Origin: Hansfordia pulvinata
Taxonomy: Eukaryota > Ascomycota > Sordariomycetes > Xylariales
Direction of reading: 5' to 3'
Length of the DNA stretch: 64,000 bases
Assembly: GCA_006538405.1 (NCBI GenBank)
Contig: BJKQ01000007.1
Coordinates: 1,364,001-1,428,000 of the forward strand
Shown: positions 48,777 to 58,952 of the stretch, one piece after another
Position numbering within the stretch: position 1 is the stretch's first letter
How the letters are laid out: every line of letters starts with the position of its first letter
Made by a program: the position numbers and the translations under genes
The notes under the pieces: generated by a model
Told to the model about the DNA's origin: nothing
What the model saw: only the letters and a program-made list of their open reading frames with translations
Databases searched by the model: none

Positions 48777-49997
48777 ATGGATGCCCCGCGACCATCGGCC
48801 CGCGAAGACTTTGAGGTCGGCATCGTCTGCGCTCTGCCGCGCGAGTACGACGCGGTAAACCACGTCTTCGACCGGTTCTGGGACGACGACGGCGACACCT
48901 TTGGCCGGGTCAGCGAGGACGCCAACACCTATACCACCGGCCGCATCGGCAAGCATGACGTCGTCCTGGCCCTGCTGCCGCACATGGGCAACGTGGACGC
49001 CGCCAGCGCCGCGGCTCACTTCCGCGTGAGCTACAACCGGCTGCGCCTCGTGCTCCTCGTCGGCGTGTGCGGAGCTGTGCCCCGCACGCCGTCTGGCGAC
49101 GGGCGAGGCGGCGAGGATATCTTCCTCGGCGATGTCATCATCAGCAACCGCGTCGTGCAGTACGACTTTGGCCGCCAGCTGCCGGGGACCTTTCAAACCA
49201 CCACGGACACGGTCGAGGGCGCGCTCGGGAAGCCGGACAAGAACATCCGGGGGCTGCTGAGCTTCTTCTCGACGGAGCGCGGCCTGGACAGGCTCGAGCG
49301 CCGGACGGGGCAGACCCTGAAGAAGATCCAGGACAAGCTCTCCGGCACGCGGCGGGCCGGCAAGTACGAATACCCCGGGGCGAGGCACGACAAGCTGTTC
49401 CGGCCGACGTACGCGCACAAGCACCACGGGGAGCAGCGCGAGTGCGTCTGCAGGGACGCCGAGCAGCCCAGCGACCCCGTCTGCCAGGCGGCGACGGCCA
49501 CCGACTGCGGCACTATCGGGTGCGAGGACGAGCACCTGGACAGGCAGCGGCCCGAGGAGCGGCCTGGCGGCGACGGCCCCGCGCCGGCCATCTACGTCGG
49601 GACGGTCGGGTCGGCGGGCAGCCTGGTGCGATCGTCGGAGCACCGGGACCGGATATCGGAGCGGACGGGGGCGCTGGCGGTGGAGATGGAGGGGGCGGGG
49701 CTGTGGGAGCAGGTGCCGACCATCATCGTCAAGGGCGTGTGCGACTACGCGGACTGCCACAAGCACAAGCTGTGGCAGGACTATGCCGCGGCGACGGCCG
49801 CATCGGCGGCCAGCGCCGTCCTCGGGGTGTACCCGCGCAGCGACAGGGCAGGGCAGACCGGCGCGGCGGCGGAGGAGGAGAGGCAAGATACCTGGCAGCA
49901 GCCAGGCCCGAGGAGCACGATCGGCTCCATCAACGGCCACAATGTCATCCAAGGAAACCAGTTTACCGGCAGCACCAGCAACTTCACCTTCCACTAG
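48777..49997 (+). CDS. Stand-alone NLR-type nucleoside phosphorylase (PNP_UDP_1) domain protein with prion-like tail
   Basis: Single exon, 406 residues. The start context CAACCATGG is good. Residues 12-345 form a nucleoside phosphorylase fold of the kind found at the N-terminus of fungal NLRs: FEVGIVCALPREYDAV, LLVGVCGAVP, a Cys-rich insertion with spaced CxC and C residues (about 220-250), GTVGSAGSLVRSSEHRD, then ALAVEMEGAG (nucleoside-binding Glu-Met-Glu) and KGVCDYADCHKHKLWQDYAAATAA (catalytic Asp region). No NB-ARC, NACHT or repeat domain follows. Instead there is a short acidic linker and a 30-residue Gly/Asn/Gln/Ser tail centred on GSINGHNVIQGNQFTGS. In NLR systems such domains are effectors that act on nucleotides or nucleosides. 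The tail resembles amyloid signalling motifs of fungal NLR partners, which is my inference. Neighbouring sequence shows no NLR gene. Confidence 0.88.
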   Translation: MDAPRPSAREDFEVGIVCALPREYDAVNHVFDRFWDDDGDTFGRVSEDANTYTTGRIGKHDVVLALLPHMGNVDAASAAAHFRVSYNRLRLVLLVGVCGAVPRTPSGDGRGGEDIFLGDVIISNRVVQYDFGRQLPGTFQTTTDTVEGALGKPDKNIRGLLSFFSTERGLDRLERRTGQTLKKIQDKLSGTRRAGKYEYPGARHDKLFRPTYAHKHHGEQRECVCRDAEQPSDPVCQAATATDCGTIGCEDEHLDRQRPEERPGGDGPAPAIYVGTVGSAGSLVRSSEHRDRISERTGALAVEMEGAGLWEQVPTIIVKGVCDYADCHKHKLWQDYAAATAASAASAVLGVYPRSDRAGQTGAAAEEERQDTWQQPGPRSTIGSINGHNVIQGNQFTGSTSNFTFH

Positions 49998-52181
49998 ATG
50001 GAGGGTGTGCGGGATGGGAATCGGAATAGACAACACACACCACTACCGGCTGCTAAGGGCATGCATGCCGGCCAGTTAGGGTCAGCGTGAGGAAAAGGGC
50101 TGTTGCGTTGAGAGGAAGCTCGGGGACTCTCGAAGCCGAACCGGGACTCGGGGTTTGAGGCTGGAGGGCTACATCCACAAGACGCGTTATACCCGTACCT
50201 GACCCTGGTCGCGAGCCACCATTGCACCTTTTAGGCTGAGCTTTCGAAGCCTCACATTTTAATCGACGATGTTGACTCTGCTTCGTTGATGCGGCCCGTC
50301 ACGGAAGCTTGGATTGTGGCCATGATATCATACGGGTGACCCGGTAAACAGGAGAAGAAGCTTGCTTTGAGGGCGTGTTGTGGCTGGATCAAAGACGGGT
50401 GGTCGTTTCGCGCCTTGTAATGGTCAACTACCAACACGACATCATTGATGTAGGTAGTAGCCCGGACGCCGCAGTTGATGAAGGTACGACGATAGTGATA
50501 ATAAGTACAATGTACGAGGTTGCAGGCCGGAGTTTTCGACCCCCTGTCAGGTCGCGCATTAGCGTTTGCTAGCGCACTTTAACCTGGATAGGCACATCTT
50601 GAGTGGGAATACTGCTTGAATTGTATGGCTAAATCCCCTTGATTCCCCCTTCTTATCAGCCAAAAACCAACGCTATCAGCAGTCAGTTTGCTCCATAATT
50701 CCGCCTAGAGAAGGTTAGACTATCATAGCAGTACCAGCTCCACTCGGAAAACCTACCCATGCGACCTCGTACGAGCGTGAGCACGCGACTGAGTGGTACG
50801 TACAGTGCGATCCATTCAATGCGCCGACGCGAGTGACTCACAGAGGGGTACGAAGCAGGTCGGGTGCGAGAAGCGGCAGGTGCCAGCCACTGGGAGCCCC
50901 GGCGCGGCAGGACCCAAAGAAGCGGCAGAATCGCGGCTGGGGCAATCAGCCCAGGGCCGCGTACACCGCCCGCCACGTACTTAACCACGTCTTCTTCGCC
51001 GCGTAAGAGACAGATTCCTTCCCTTTCTTCTTCATACTTACCTTCACAAGGCATCCCCAGCTCAAGATTCGGGGGTTCCTGTAGAGCAAACCTCCATTGC
51101 ACATCGGGGTGTGGGCTCTACATGATTACGCCTCGTGCGTCGTCTTTGTGGCAATTTTTGATGTCCTCCCACTTTTCATTGTGCGCACCGCTTTACGCAG
51201 TGTCATGAAGAAGAATCAGGAAGAAGTCAGTTGTATGAGCGATCGGAAGGACGGCGTCGGGAACTGCGCCGTTCTGAATCAGGATAAGGACACCGCCTTC
51301 GGACCGTGATGAGTGTATACCGAGATCGCATCCATGCTTTGGAAGGGTTGTCCCTCCGCTGAGGTGAGTGTTGTGGCTCGAGGAAGCTTAGCTGCGAGTG
51401 TCAGCACTCACATCGCTGAGCTTGAGTACTTGTGTACCCCATAGCAGAGAGGCATAGAGGCCCTGCGACTGAGTACAGCCTTGAGTCTGGGACTGCAAAG
51501 CTGTGCTGCTCAGTACCTTACGTACCATGATCCAGCGGTAACTCTCACTCTACCCTCAACCCACCCACTGCCGATGGAACTGCCTACCGGTGTCATCCGC
51601 TCCGGAACCAACCACTGCTTGCGGGCTGCCTGCCAGTAGGGGTGACGAGAGAGATTCCGGCAAAGCGAAGCGCAGTGCGGCAAAGAGAGAGAGCATCGCC
51701 GTCCATGCCGCGTTGGGCAACTTTAGGCACCTCCCTCCCGGCGGCGGGTTTGTTGTGCTCTCCAACTTGGACCTCCCCGCGTTGCATTGCTGCCCCGGAC
51801 GGCCTCCACGTCTTGGCGGGTTCACAATGACTGCAACCCTGCCGCGCGGGAGAATCTCCCGGCATCGCCTCCGGTCCGCACGAGCACACCTCTCGCAAGG
51901 ACCAGCAAAGCGAGCACGCCACGACTTCTACTCGTAGATGACCTCCTCCTCCCCGCGTGGTCCACCCTCGGGTCGGTCCGGACGGGGACAGCCCGGCACA
52001 GCACGCCGGGACGGATCTCGATGATGGGTCAACTACAAATAGAGGAGAGGTGAGCTCCGGGTGAACAATGTGATGCGTACCTACCTTACCTACCGTACCT
52101 ACTCGTACGTAGACACGGGCCGACCACCCGTCCGTCGAGACGAAGCCCAGTCTTGCTCCCTCCCTTCCTCCCTCTCTCGCC
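49998..52181. other. Intergenic region between the PNP-domain and carboxylesterase genes
   Basis: No supported gene, and no trace of NB-ARC, NACHT, WD40, ankyrin or TPR sequence that would complete an NLR. TACTCGTA occurs at 51929 and 52100, and TACCTACC-type words cluster at 52077-52102, just upstream of the next start. Confidence 0.55.
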
Positions 52182-54185
52182 ATGCCTGGATCGCTCAGGA
52201 CCGGCCGCTGGCTGCTCGCAGGCCTCGCCGTCGGTGCTCTTGCCGAGGCTTCCTCGGGGGCCCCGCAGGCCATGGTCAAGAACGGCACGTACTTGGGTAG
52301 ACACGTCTCCTCCTACAACCAGGACCTGTTCCTCGGCATCCCCTTTGCCCAGCCGCCCCTGGGCCAGCTGCGATACCAGAACCCGCAGAGCCTCAACGAG
52401 ACCTTCGACGTCCGCCAGGCGACCGACTACGCCGACTCGTGCGTCGGCTACGGGGTGAGTGCCGGTGTCTGGGCCTGTTGACGCGGCCCGACGCGGCTTC
52501 TCGTGCTGACAGTCACGACGCAGAACAGCGATGCCTGGCCACACACGCTGTCGGAGGACTGCCTCACCCTCAATGTCGTCAGGCCGGCCGGCCACGACGA
52601 CGACGACGACGCCTCTCTTCCTGTCGGTGTCTTCATCCACGGAGGCGGCTGGACCATGGACTACAGTGCCAACGCTGTCTACAACCTGAGCTTCGTCGTC
52701 GAGCAGTCCGTTCAAATGGGCAAGCCCATCGTCGCAGTCTCGCTCGATTGTAAGCCCCCCTTGCCCTCCCTCCCCATCACCGCGAATACCTGCCAACACT
52801 CGAGCAGACCGCCTTTCCGGCTGGGGCTTCCTCGCCAGCCAAGCCATGGTGGACGCCGGCCTGGCCAACCTGGGGCTCAAGGACCAGAGGCTCGCCCTGC
52901 GCTGGGTCCAGGAGAACATCGCGGCCTTTGGTGGCGACCCCTCCAAGGTGGTGATCTGGGGCGAGAGCGCCGGCGGCGGCAGCGTCGGCTACCACGCGAC
53001 GGCCTTTGGCGGGCGCGGCGACGACGGCCTGTTCCGCGGCATCATCGCCGAGAGCGGCGCCGAGTCCTCGCACGCCGCCGACCTGACGGGCCCGGGCCTG
53101 AGCTTCGACGACGTCGCGCGCGGAGCCGGCTGCGCGGATGCCGCCGACCGGCTGGCCTGCCTGCGGGCCGCGCCCTTCGAGCTGCTCAACGCGACCATCG
53201 CCTCCATTGCCCCCGGCACCGCCGGCTTCGCGCCCGTCGTCGACGGCGGCATCGTCTCCGACATGTCCTCGAAGCTCCTCCCAGGCGGCGGGTTCACGCG
53301 CACGCCTCTGCTGGTCGGCACCAACGCTGACGAGGGTGCCGGGTTCATCGGCGGCGATGGCGACGGGGCACCCAACACGGACAGGGACATCGAGGCGGGC
53401 CTCGACGGGTTGCTGGACGCCGACACCAAGGCCGTCCTGCTGGCCCTCTACCCGAACATTGACGCCCTGGGCCTGCCGGCGCGGTACCGCACGCCCGCGG
53501 GCGCCTCGCCGCCGCTGGGCTCCCAGTACAAGCGCGCCGTGGCCCTGGCCACCGACCAGACGTTCCTGGCGTGGCGCCGCATGAGGACGGACGCCTGGTC
53601 CGCGGAGCAGGTCCCCGTGTACTCGTACCTGTTCGACTCACCGCTGGGCGAATGTGAGTTGGAAGAGAGAGCCCCCTCCCCTCCCCCCCCTCCCAAGTGA
53701 ATGTGAAATATTTGCACGCCACTGTTCTGTAGACTGACCACGATGGCAGCCGATGGCCCTAGTGGCACGCCTCACTTCACCGAGATTGGCTACGTCTTCT
53801 ACAACACGCTCGGTATCGGCTACGCCGAGGGCCAGGGCCCGCTGACCAACGCCACGCAGCCGGTGCTGGACCTGGCGCGCCTCATGTGCCGCATGTGGGT
53901 GAGCTTCATCCACGACCTGGACCCGAACGGACACGGGGGTATGTATATTGTGCACAACGGCCCCGCCGCCTTCCTCCCCTTTCCCCCATTTTCATGGCAC
54001 AAGCTTGGCTGACCGACCTGGGGACAGTGAGCGATGTGCCCGAGTGGCCTGTCTACAACGGCACCGGCGGCTACGGGGAGAACTTTGCTTTCAGCCCCGA
54101 AGGGTCGCGCGCGGAGCCGGACACGTTCCGGCTGGCTGGTACCGCGTACATCAACTCGGTGGCCGAGAGCCAGTACGGCAGATAG
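52182..54185 (+). CDS. Secreted type-B carboxylesterase/lipase
   Basis: Five exons: 52182-52454, 52524-52749, 52808-53653, 53750-53938 and 54028-54185, giving 563 residues, a normal length. A signal peptide is visible ([16 protein letters not shown]). Family signatures follow in order: [29 protein letters not shown], the oxyanion-hole strand [22 protein letters not shown], the nucleophile elbow GESAGGG (Ser catalytic), [12 protein letters not shown] (acid region) and the His-containing segment near [12 protein letters not shown]. It hydrolyses carboxylic esters outside the cell or in the secretory path; the substrate cannot be predicted. Very high GC at third codon positions, as in the neighbouring PNP gene. 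TACTCGTA occurs once here, in coding sequence (V-Y-S-Y). Confidence 0.95.
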
Positions 54186-54786
54186 GTCGATGGGTACGAG
54201 GACAGCCAGTGCGCTCCAACGGTCGAGCATGAAGCTTGCAGGGTCCATCAGATGCCATACTGGTATCTGGCCAATCTATTCATTTGCCAGAGTCGTGGAG
54301 CTGGTAGTAGGCCCGTCAAATCTGATGTAAATTTCAGCGAGGTGTGAATTCCATGTGTTGTCAGTGAAGCATTCGGAAACAAGGTGACACGGCTGCTGGC
54401 CTAAGGAACGACGACAACTAGGTTTCTACACATGTAGACAGGGCCAGAAGAAGCCGCTGAAGGTAGGGCCGCCCACTGCCAGAGATTCCAAGCCGAGCCA
54501 CGGGCTTCCACCGAAGGTCTGGACATCTTGGTGCAAACAGTGGGTTGGCGCGGAGACACAAAAACGCGACGAGTGAATGCTTGGTGGAAACCCGCCAACC
54601 CAGCAAAGAGAGGAAACCCCGAGTTGCCGGGCCAGATCAGAAGCCGAAGTTTTCTTCTGCCCTTCCCTTGGCCACTGGCCAGGCCTTTGCTGCTTTGCAC
54701 AGGCCGTGTCTGACGGCTCTGCTCTCAACAACAACAACAACAACGACGACCCCTGCATTGACCTCTGACCAGCACGCACACGGGCG
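54186..54786. other. Intergenic region downstream of the carboxylesterase gene
   Basis: No supported gene. A CAACAACAAC run sits at about 54727-54745, just before the next putative start. Confidence 0.5.
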
Positions 54787-55742
54787 ATGGCGAAGAAGCG
54801 CCCAGCTCGCAAGGCTCAAAACGCAGTTCCTCGTGGCGTCCCCGACACGACGGCAGCCGAGGAAGGAAGACGCTCGACGGCCCCGAGCCCGGAGCCGGGA
54901 AGAGGAATCCGTAAGCCCTGCCCTGCCCTGCCCTGCTCTCTGATTTATCTACATATTCTACCCGACTCCCCGCCGCGATGATTGGGTCACCTTGTAGATG
55001 AGGTCCATCTGCACAAGTTTTTGCTGTTTGCGTGCTCTCTCTCTCTCTCTCTCTCTCTCTCAGAGCAGTCTCACTTTCCTGGGTTCCCTGGTGGCATCTG
55101 CTGACCACACTCACGAGCCTCTTAGCTCTCGTCCTGGCAGCTCCCGACCAGCAGCAACAACAGAGCCAGCAGTTCTCGTCCCGGATGGCCGCTCTCAAGA
55201 AGGACCTCCACATGGGTCCGATGGACCTCGATCGGGAACAGCAGCAGCAGCAGCGGCACCCGCCGCAATCGCAGGCCCATCCGACCGAGAATGCCGGCGG
55301 CCCCAGCAAGAAGAAACCAGTGCGGAAAAAGATCAAGGCCCGCCAGAACCGACGTCGCAGCACCGGCAGGAACAACACGGCGGCGGCGGCGGCGGGGGCG
55401 AGCAAGGACGAGGAGGAAGACGAAGAAGACGAGGACGAGAGGAAGCACCAGCGCCGCGAGCGCCGGGCGCAGGAGCGCTGCCTGGCCGCCCAGATGCGCT
55501 ACATGCTGCTGCAGAAGCGGAGCGCGGAGCGGGAGAGGGGCCGGGCCTTGCGGCGCGAGCGGGAGCGCCACCTGGAGCTCCTCGCGCACCACGCGCGCTA
55601 CGTGGACTGGAGCCGGCGGCGCGCCGACGCGGCGCGGGCCGACTTCGCAGCCCTGCGCGGCGAGGTCGAGGGGCTCCGGGTTATGGTCTTGAGACTGGGG
55701 GCCATGGTCGTGGGCTTGACCGGAGGCAGAGGTGGGGTTTGA
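54787..55742 (+). CDS. Hypothetical basic, coiled-coil protein
   Basis: Proposed two-exon gene: 54787-54910 and 55141-55742, giving 241 residues. The donor is GTAAGC; the acceptor CTGGCAG has a CTGAC branch-like site upstream, and the phases match. The N-terminus MAKKRPARKAQ is basic. A Gln-rich stretch follows (DREQQQQQRH), then a Lys/Arg cluster (KKKPVRKKIKARQNRRR) that could be a nuclear localisation signal, an acidic block (DEEEDEEDEDE), and a long Arg/Glu-rich helix likely to form a coiled coil (about 130-210). I recognise no family. The 230-base intron contains a (CT)13 run ending in CAG at 55063, but splicing there would hit an in-frame stop. The gene is probable rather than certain. 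Confidence 0.5.
55035..55060 (+). repeat. (CT)13 dinucleotide repeat
   Basis: Thirteen CT units followed by CAG, within the proposed intron of the coiled-coil protein gene. Confidence 0.9.
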
Positions 55743-56159
55743 AATGAGGCGAGGTTGAGTCGAGGCATGACGCGGTGATATTGGGGGGGTTGACGTGCCT
55801 CTCTTTACATTGTCTACTGAGCAGTCTAGCACTTTTGCAGGGGCGAGCTTTCGTTAGCCAAATCAGTTTCTTTGGCAAGACACATTTGTAGCTCCATACC
55901 CACGCAAAACTTTCCACTTTGCCTCTCTCATACACGTTACCTCTCTCACCTCTCCTCTCCAACAGTTTCCTCCTCACCACCCATCGCGCTGTTGCCTGGC
56001 AGCGACGACGTGCCGCTGGTTGCATTCAATGCTTGGTGTGTGTCGGTAGTCGGATTTCGATGTTTGTCTGCGGCACCGACCACAGTTCGACACGTCAGAT
56101 AGCTGAGCAGGTCAGTTCTAGATCTGTCGATATTCTCAAAAAACAACACACGACTCACC
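55743..56159. other. Intergenic region between the coiled-coil gene and the gypsy relic
   Basis: Pyrimidine-rich in part (55900-55990). I see nothing in it that I can support. Confidence 0.5.
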
Positions 56160-57570
56160 ATGGCATCGGCCTACCTTAGCCAATTCCGGCTCAAAATACG
56201 ACACATCCCTAGGTTTATCAACTACGTTCCCGACGCCCTGTCCCGCTTGCCCGCGGTCGATACCCCGCAAGACCAGGCGGAAAAGGAGAACACTCAAAAC
56301 AGCGTCGGAGGTGGAAGATCTGTTATCCGTGGACGAACGTTCCTGCCCCGCGTCGGGTGTGGTGGAAGCGTGTTCTTCCGAAGATGTAGCGGTTTGGGCA
56401 GATGCTTTATCGTTATTGCTTTGGAGGGAAGGTGCGGAGGGAACAGCGCGCTTCTTTGAGGTTCTCACGGGTTCCCTGCCTTCAGGGGAAGGCGCCGACG
56501 AGGTCTATCACCACTCTGCGCTTCCTTTTCCCATCCACTGTACGCCAGACCACAAAGACCGGGCAACCGAAAGGGGAGGGCTTGATGAGCCAATCGAAAG
56601 AAGGCCGAGGCATCTGCATCCACGACCGCTCATTCCACCCGCCGCGGAGCACCCTCGACGCAGCGGTCGCCGCACCAAAAAACCCAAGAGCTTTGGCAGC
56701 GCTTAAGCAACTGAGGCCGACTCGCAAACCGTGTCCCAGCTGATGGGGCGGCTGCCTTGGGCGTGGGTTGATTCATCTACCACTAGGAAAGCATCGTCGC
56801 CAATCAGCTCATTGATCTTGCCAAGGCGCTTATTGCGCCGGAGACGGAGGGGTGTAGAGGAGGAATTAGTGATTGGTATATAACAGGATGGGTGCAGCAA
56901 GGCCGCAATGGTGGCAGAGCTTACATGCTCGACGAGCGTCTGATCGATGTCGATGCTCCCGATCGAGAGGCCGCCGAGGCAGAGCTGGAGGAGCTGGGGT
57001 TCATGTGTGTCGACTGGGACATGGAGGCGGTCGTCGTGTGGTCTCGTAGTCTGGTGCTGTCTCCGCCCTGCCGCCACCCACGGCCCCGAGAGGTTTGTTA
57101 CCAGCGGCTGGTTTCCACGCCGACTGCGAAGAGGACGACGAGTCTCAGGAGGCATACTGGTACGGCGGTCGGTACAACCGCAGCAACGTACAGCCCGCCT
57201 CGACTCCCCGACCCTTCTCCAGCTCCGGTTCCCGCCCCTTCGCCAGTTCCGGCCCCCGCTCCTTCAATCTGGCAACCAGCTCACCGAACCAACAACAGGG
57301 TAGACCAGCCATGTACCGGACGCGGCGCCTTCCGCCGCGGTAGCAATCATGCCGGACATCAATCCCAGCCATTACTTCCCCAACCCCGGCTTCACGTACG
57401 GTCGCCCGATGGGCCTCCGATAGCGTTTGGGAAGACGTCGTTGGTTAGGAAAGCCTTGTTGTGCTTGAACCCCTTGTTGATATTGATGACACTGGCGGTC
57501 TCGACCAGGGTCGTTTTGATATCCTTGTAAAGCGAGAAGTTGGATGGTAGACACAGCCGGACCAGTCAGT
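56160..57570. mobile_element. Scrambled, degenerate Ty3/gypsy LTR-retrotransposon relic
   Basis: Several unlinked pieces of a gypsy polyprotein are visible. On +, 56160-56300 reads like the end of the RNase H region (LSQFRLKIRHIP..NYVPDALSRLP). On -, about 56482-56650 reads like the start of reverse transcriptase (PFGCPVFVVWRTVDGKRK..VVIDL). On -, 56720-57000 reads like the segment after the protease (CYIPITNSSSTPLRLRRNKRLG..AFLVVDE). On +, 57095-57343 has a Ser/Phe/Arg-rich, Gag-end-like frame. RNase H lies in the opposite orientation to RT, and the RT core is absent. Stops and frame changes separate the pieces. No LTRs or target-site duplication were found by eye. The element is dead. Confidence 0.7.
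57392..57560 (-). other. Unassigned protein-like fragment
   Basis: On the - strand a frame reading CLPSNFSLYKDIKTTLVE.., NINKGFKHNKAFLTNDVFP and GGPSGDR to a stop at 57392 has natural protein-like composition. I do not recognise it. It borders the gypsy relic and could be part of it or of another decayed gene. Confidence 0.3.
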
Positions 57571-57905
57571 ACACGAAAATATCAACACGAAATCAGGCGA
57601 GCGTCATCAGCAGAGTTCGTTCTTGTTTGAGTGTCTTGTGTATGTGATGCTACTTGACAACTTGACCATTTACGACCATGATATCTGCGCAACTCGCCCG
57701 TTACTTCCTCAGAGTTCAACCTGCAACTGACAGCGAATCTTGTTGTGAAAGAGGCCATTTCTGTTACTTGCCCTGGACGCTCTCGTTGACTTTGAATCAT
57801 TCCATAAGCACTGCCGGCTTTGACAAACCACGCCTGAAGCACGACCCTACGCGATAGGACCGTCGACAACATCCCGCGCCCGTGCCAAAGGAGAGGACCA
57901 CGGCC
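57571..57905. other. Short intergenic region downstream of the NmrA-like gene
   Basis: I see no feature beyond the presumed 3' UTR. Confidence 0.5.
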
Positions 57906-58952
57906 TCACGCCCCCAGCCGGACGGGCTTCTCCGCCAGAAACTTGTCCAGCGTCGTGAGCTCCCCACCCCGGCGGGCCAGCCCTGCAGCCCAGGCGACGT
58001 CCCCGTCGGTGTCGGCATCGGCGGCGCCGGCCCCAAAGTAGCCGTACTGCTCCACGGCCGCGAACGCGTCCAGCCACATGCCGGGGGCGAAGGGCATGCC
58101 GCGCGCGAACTCGTCCGCCGGAACCTGCTCGAAGACCACGGACTGCTGCTGATGCTGGCTGCCCGCCGAGGTTGAGGGGGAGGTGCGGGAAATGGCCGCC
58201 GCGATGTCCTCGGGGGTGTAGAAGGCCTGGGCGGCGAGCAGGGTGCGACCGGCGAGGCGGTCGGGGTCAGCGAGGACGGCGCCGACGAACTTGCCTGCGT
58301 CGCGGGCGGCGGCGAGGTAGGGCAGCTTGGTGCCCGGAGGAAAAGGGCGCGAGAGGATCCACGTGCCACTGCCACTGCCGCCGTCCCCGTCCGGCCGCAG
58401 CTGCGGGTTCAAGAAGGGCTGGGTGTGAAAGTTCTCCATGAAGAAGCCGAAGCAGACAAAGGCGCTGCGGACGCCGCCGGGCAGGGCGCGGATGTGGCGC
58501 TCAGCGCGGGCCTTGGCGTCGAAGGGGGTGACGCGGGCCAGGCGGCCGCCGGACGCGTCGCGGACGCCGGGCAGCGTGCTGAAGATGATGTAGGCGGCCC
58601 CGGCGGCGGCGGCCCGGTCGGCGGCGGCGGCGGCGCGCGCGCTCTCGGCCTCGACATTGCCCTCGTCGTCGCTGCCCCACGCCGGGGTCGTGACGAGGAA
58701 GACGGTGTGGGCGCCGGCGAGCGCGGGCCCGAGCGAGTCGGGCCGATCCAGGTCGCCTCCGACGACCTCGACCTCGACGCCGCCGCGGCCGCGGTGCTTC
58801 TGCCGGAGCTTCCGGGCGGCCTCGGAGCCGGGGTCGCGGGTGACGGCGCGGATCGCGTACTCGGCGGACAGGGCGGGGTCGCCGGCGACGTGGTCGATGA
58901 CGGAGCCGCCCTGGGTGCCGGTGGCGCCGAAGACGACGAGAAGCTTGGGCAT
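57906..58952 (-). CDS. NmrA-like NAD(P)-binding protein
   Basis: Single exon, 348 residues. The Rossmann nucleotide loop is at the N-terminus: VVFGATGTQGGSVI (GxxGxxG). Then come EVVGGDLDRPDSL and HTVFLVTTPAW, the NmrA-family strand order. The short-chain dehydrogenase-like YxxxK active site is not evident, as is usual for this family, which senses NADP(H) redox state or regulates other proteins. FGFFMENFHTQPFLNP is the conserved substrate-side helix of HSCARG-like members. Extremely GC-rich with Ala-rich insertions (ESARAAAAADRAAAAGAA). It shares a 969-bp divergent promoter with the Zn2Cys6 regulator at 59922. NmrA in Aspergillus binds the GATA factor AreA, but nothing here shows that role. 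Confidence 0.92.
   Translation of the reverse strand: MPKLLVVFGATGTQGGSVIDHVAGDPALSAEYAIRAVTRDPGSEAARKLRQKHRGRGGVEVEVVGGDLDRPDSLGPALAGAHTVFLVTTPAWGSDDEGNVEAESARAAAAADRAAAAGAAYIIFSTLPGVRDASGGRLARVTPFDAKARAERHIRALPGGVRSAFVCFGFFMENFHTQPFLNPQLRPDGDGGSGSGTWILSRPFPPGTKLPYLAAARDAGKFVGAVLADPDRLAGRTLLAAQAFYTPEDIAAAISRTSPSTSAGSQHQQQSVVFEQVPADEFARGMPFAPGMWLDAFAAVEQYGYFGAGAADADTDGDVAWAAGLARRGGELTTLDKFLAEKPVRLGA

Noticed and set aside
48483..50036. 517-codon open frame antisense to the PNP-domain gene
   Set aside because: Produced by the extreme third-position GC of the sense gene. Composition is Arg/Pro/Val/Ala low-complexity and no family fits.
52086..53768. Open frames antisense to the carboxylesterase
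   Set aside because: Shadow frames; the sense gene has all family motifs.
55061..55064. Splice acceptor after the (CT)13 run for the coiled-coil gene
   Set aside because: Splicing there leads to an in-frame stop soon after; the acceptor ending at 55140 keeps the frame open.
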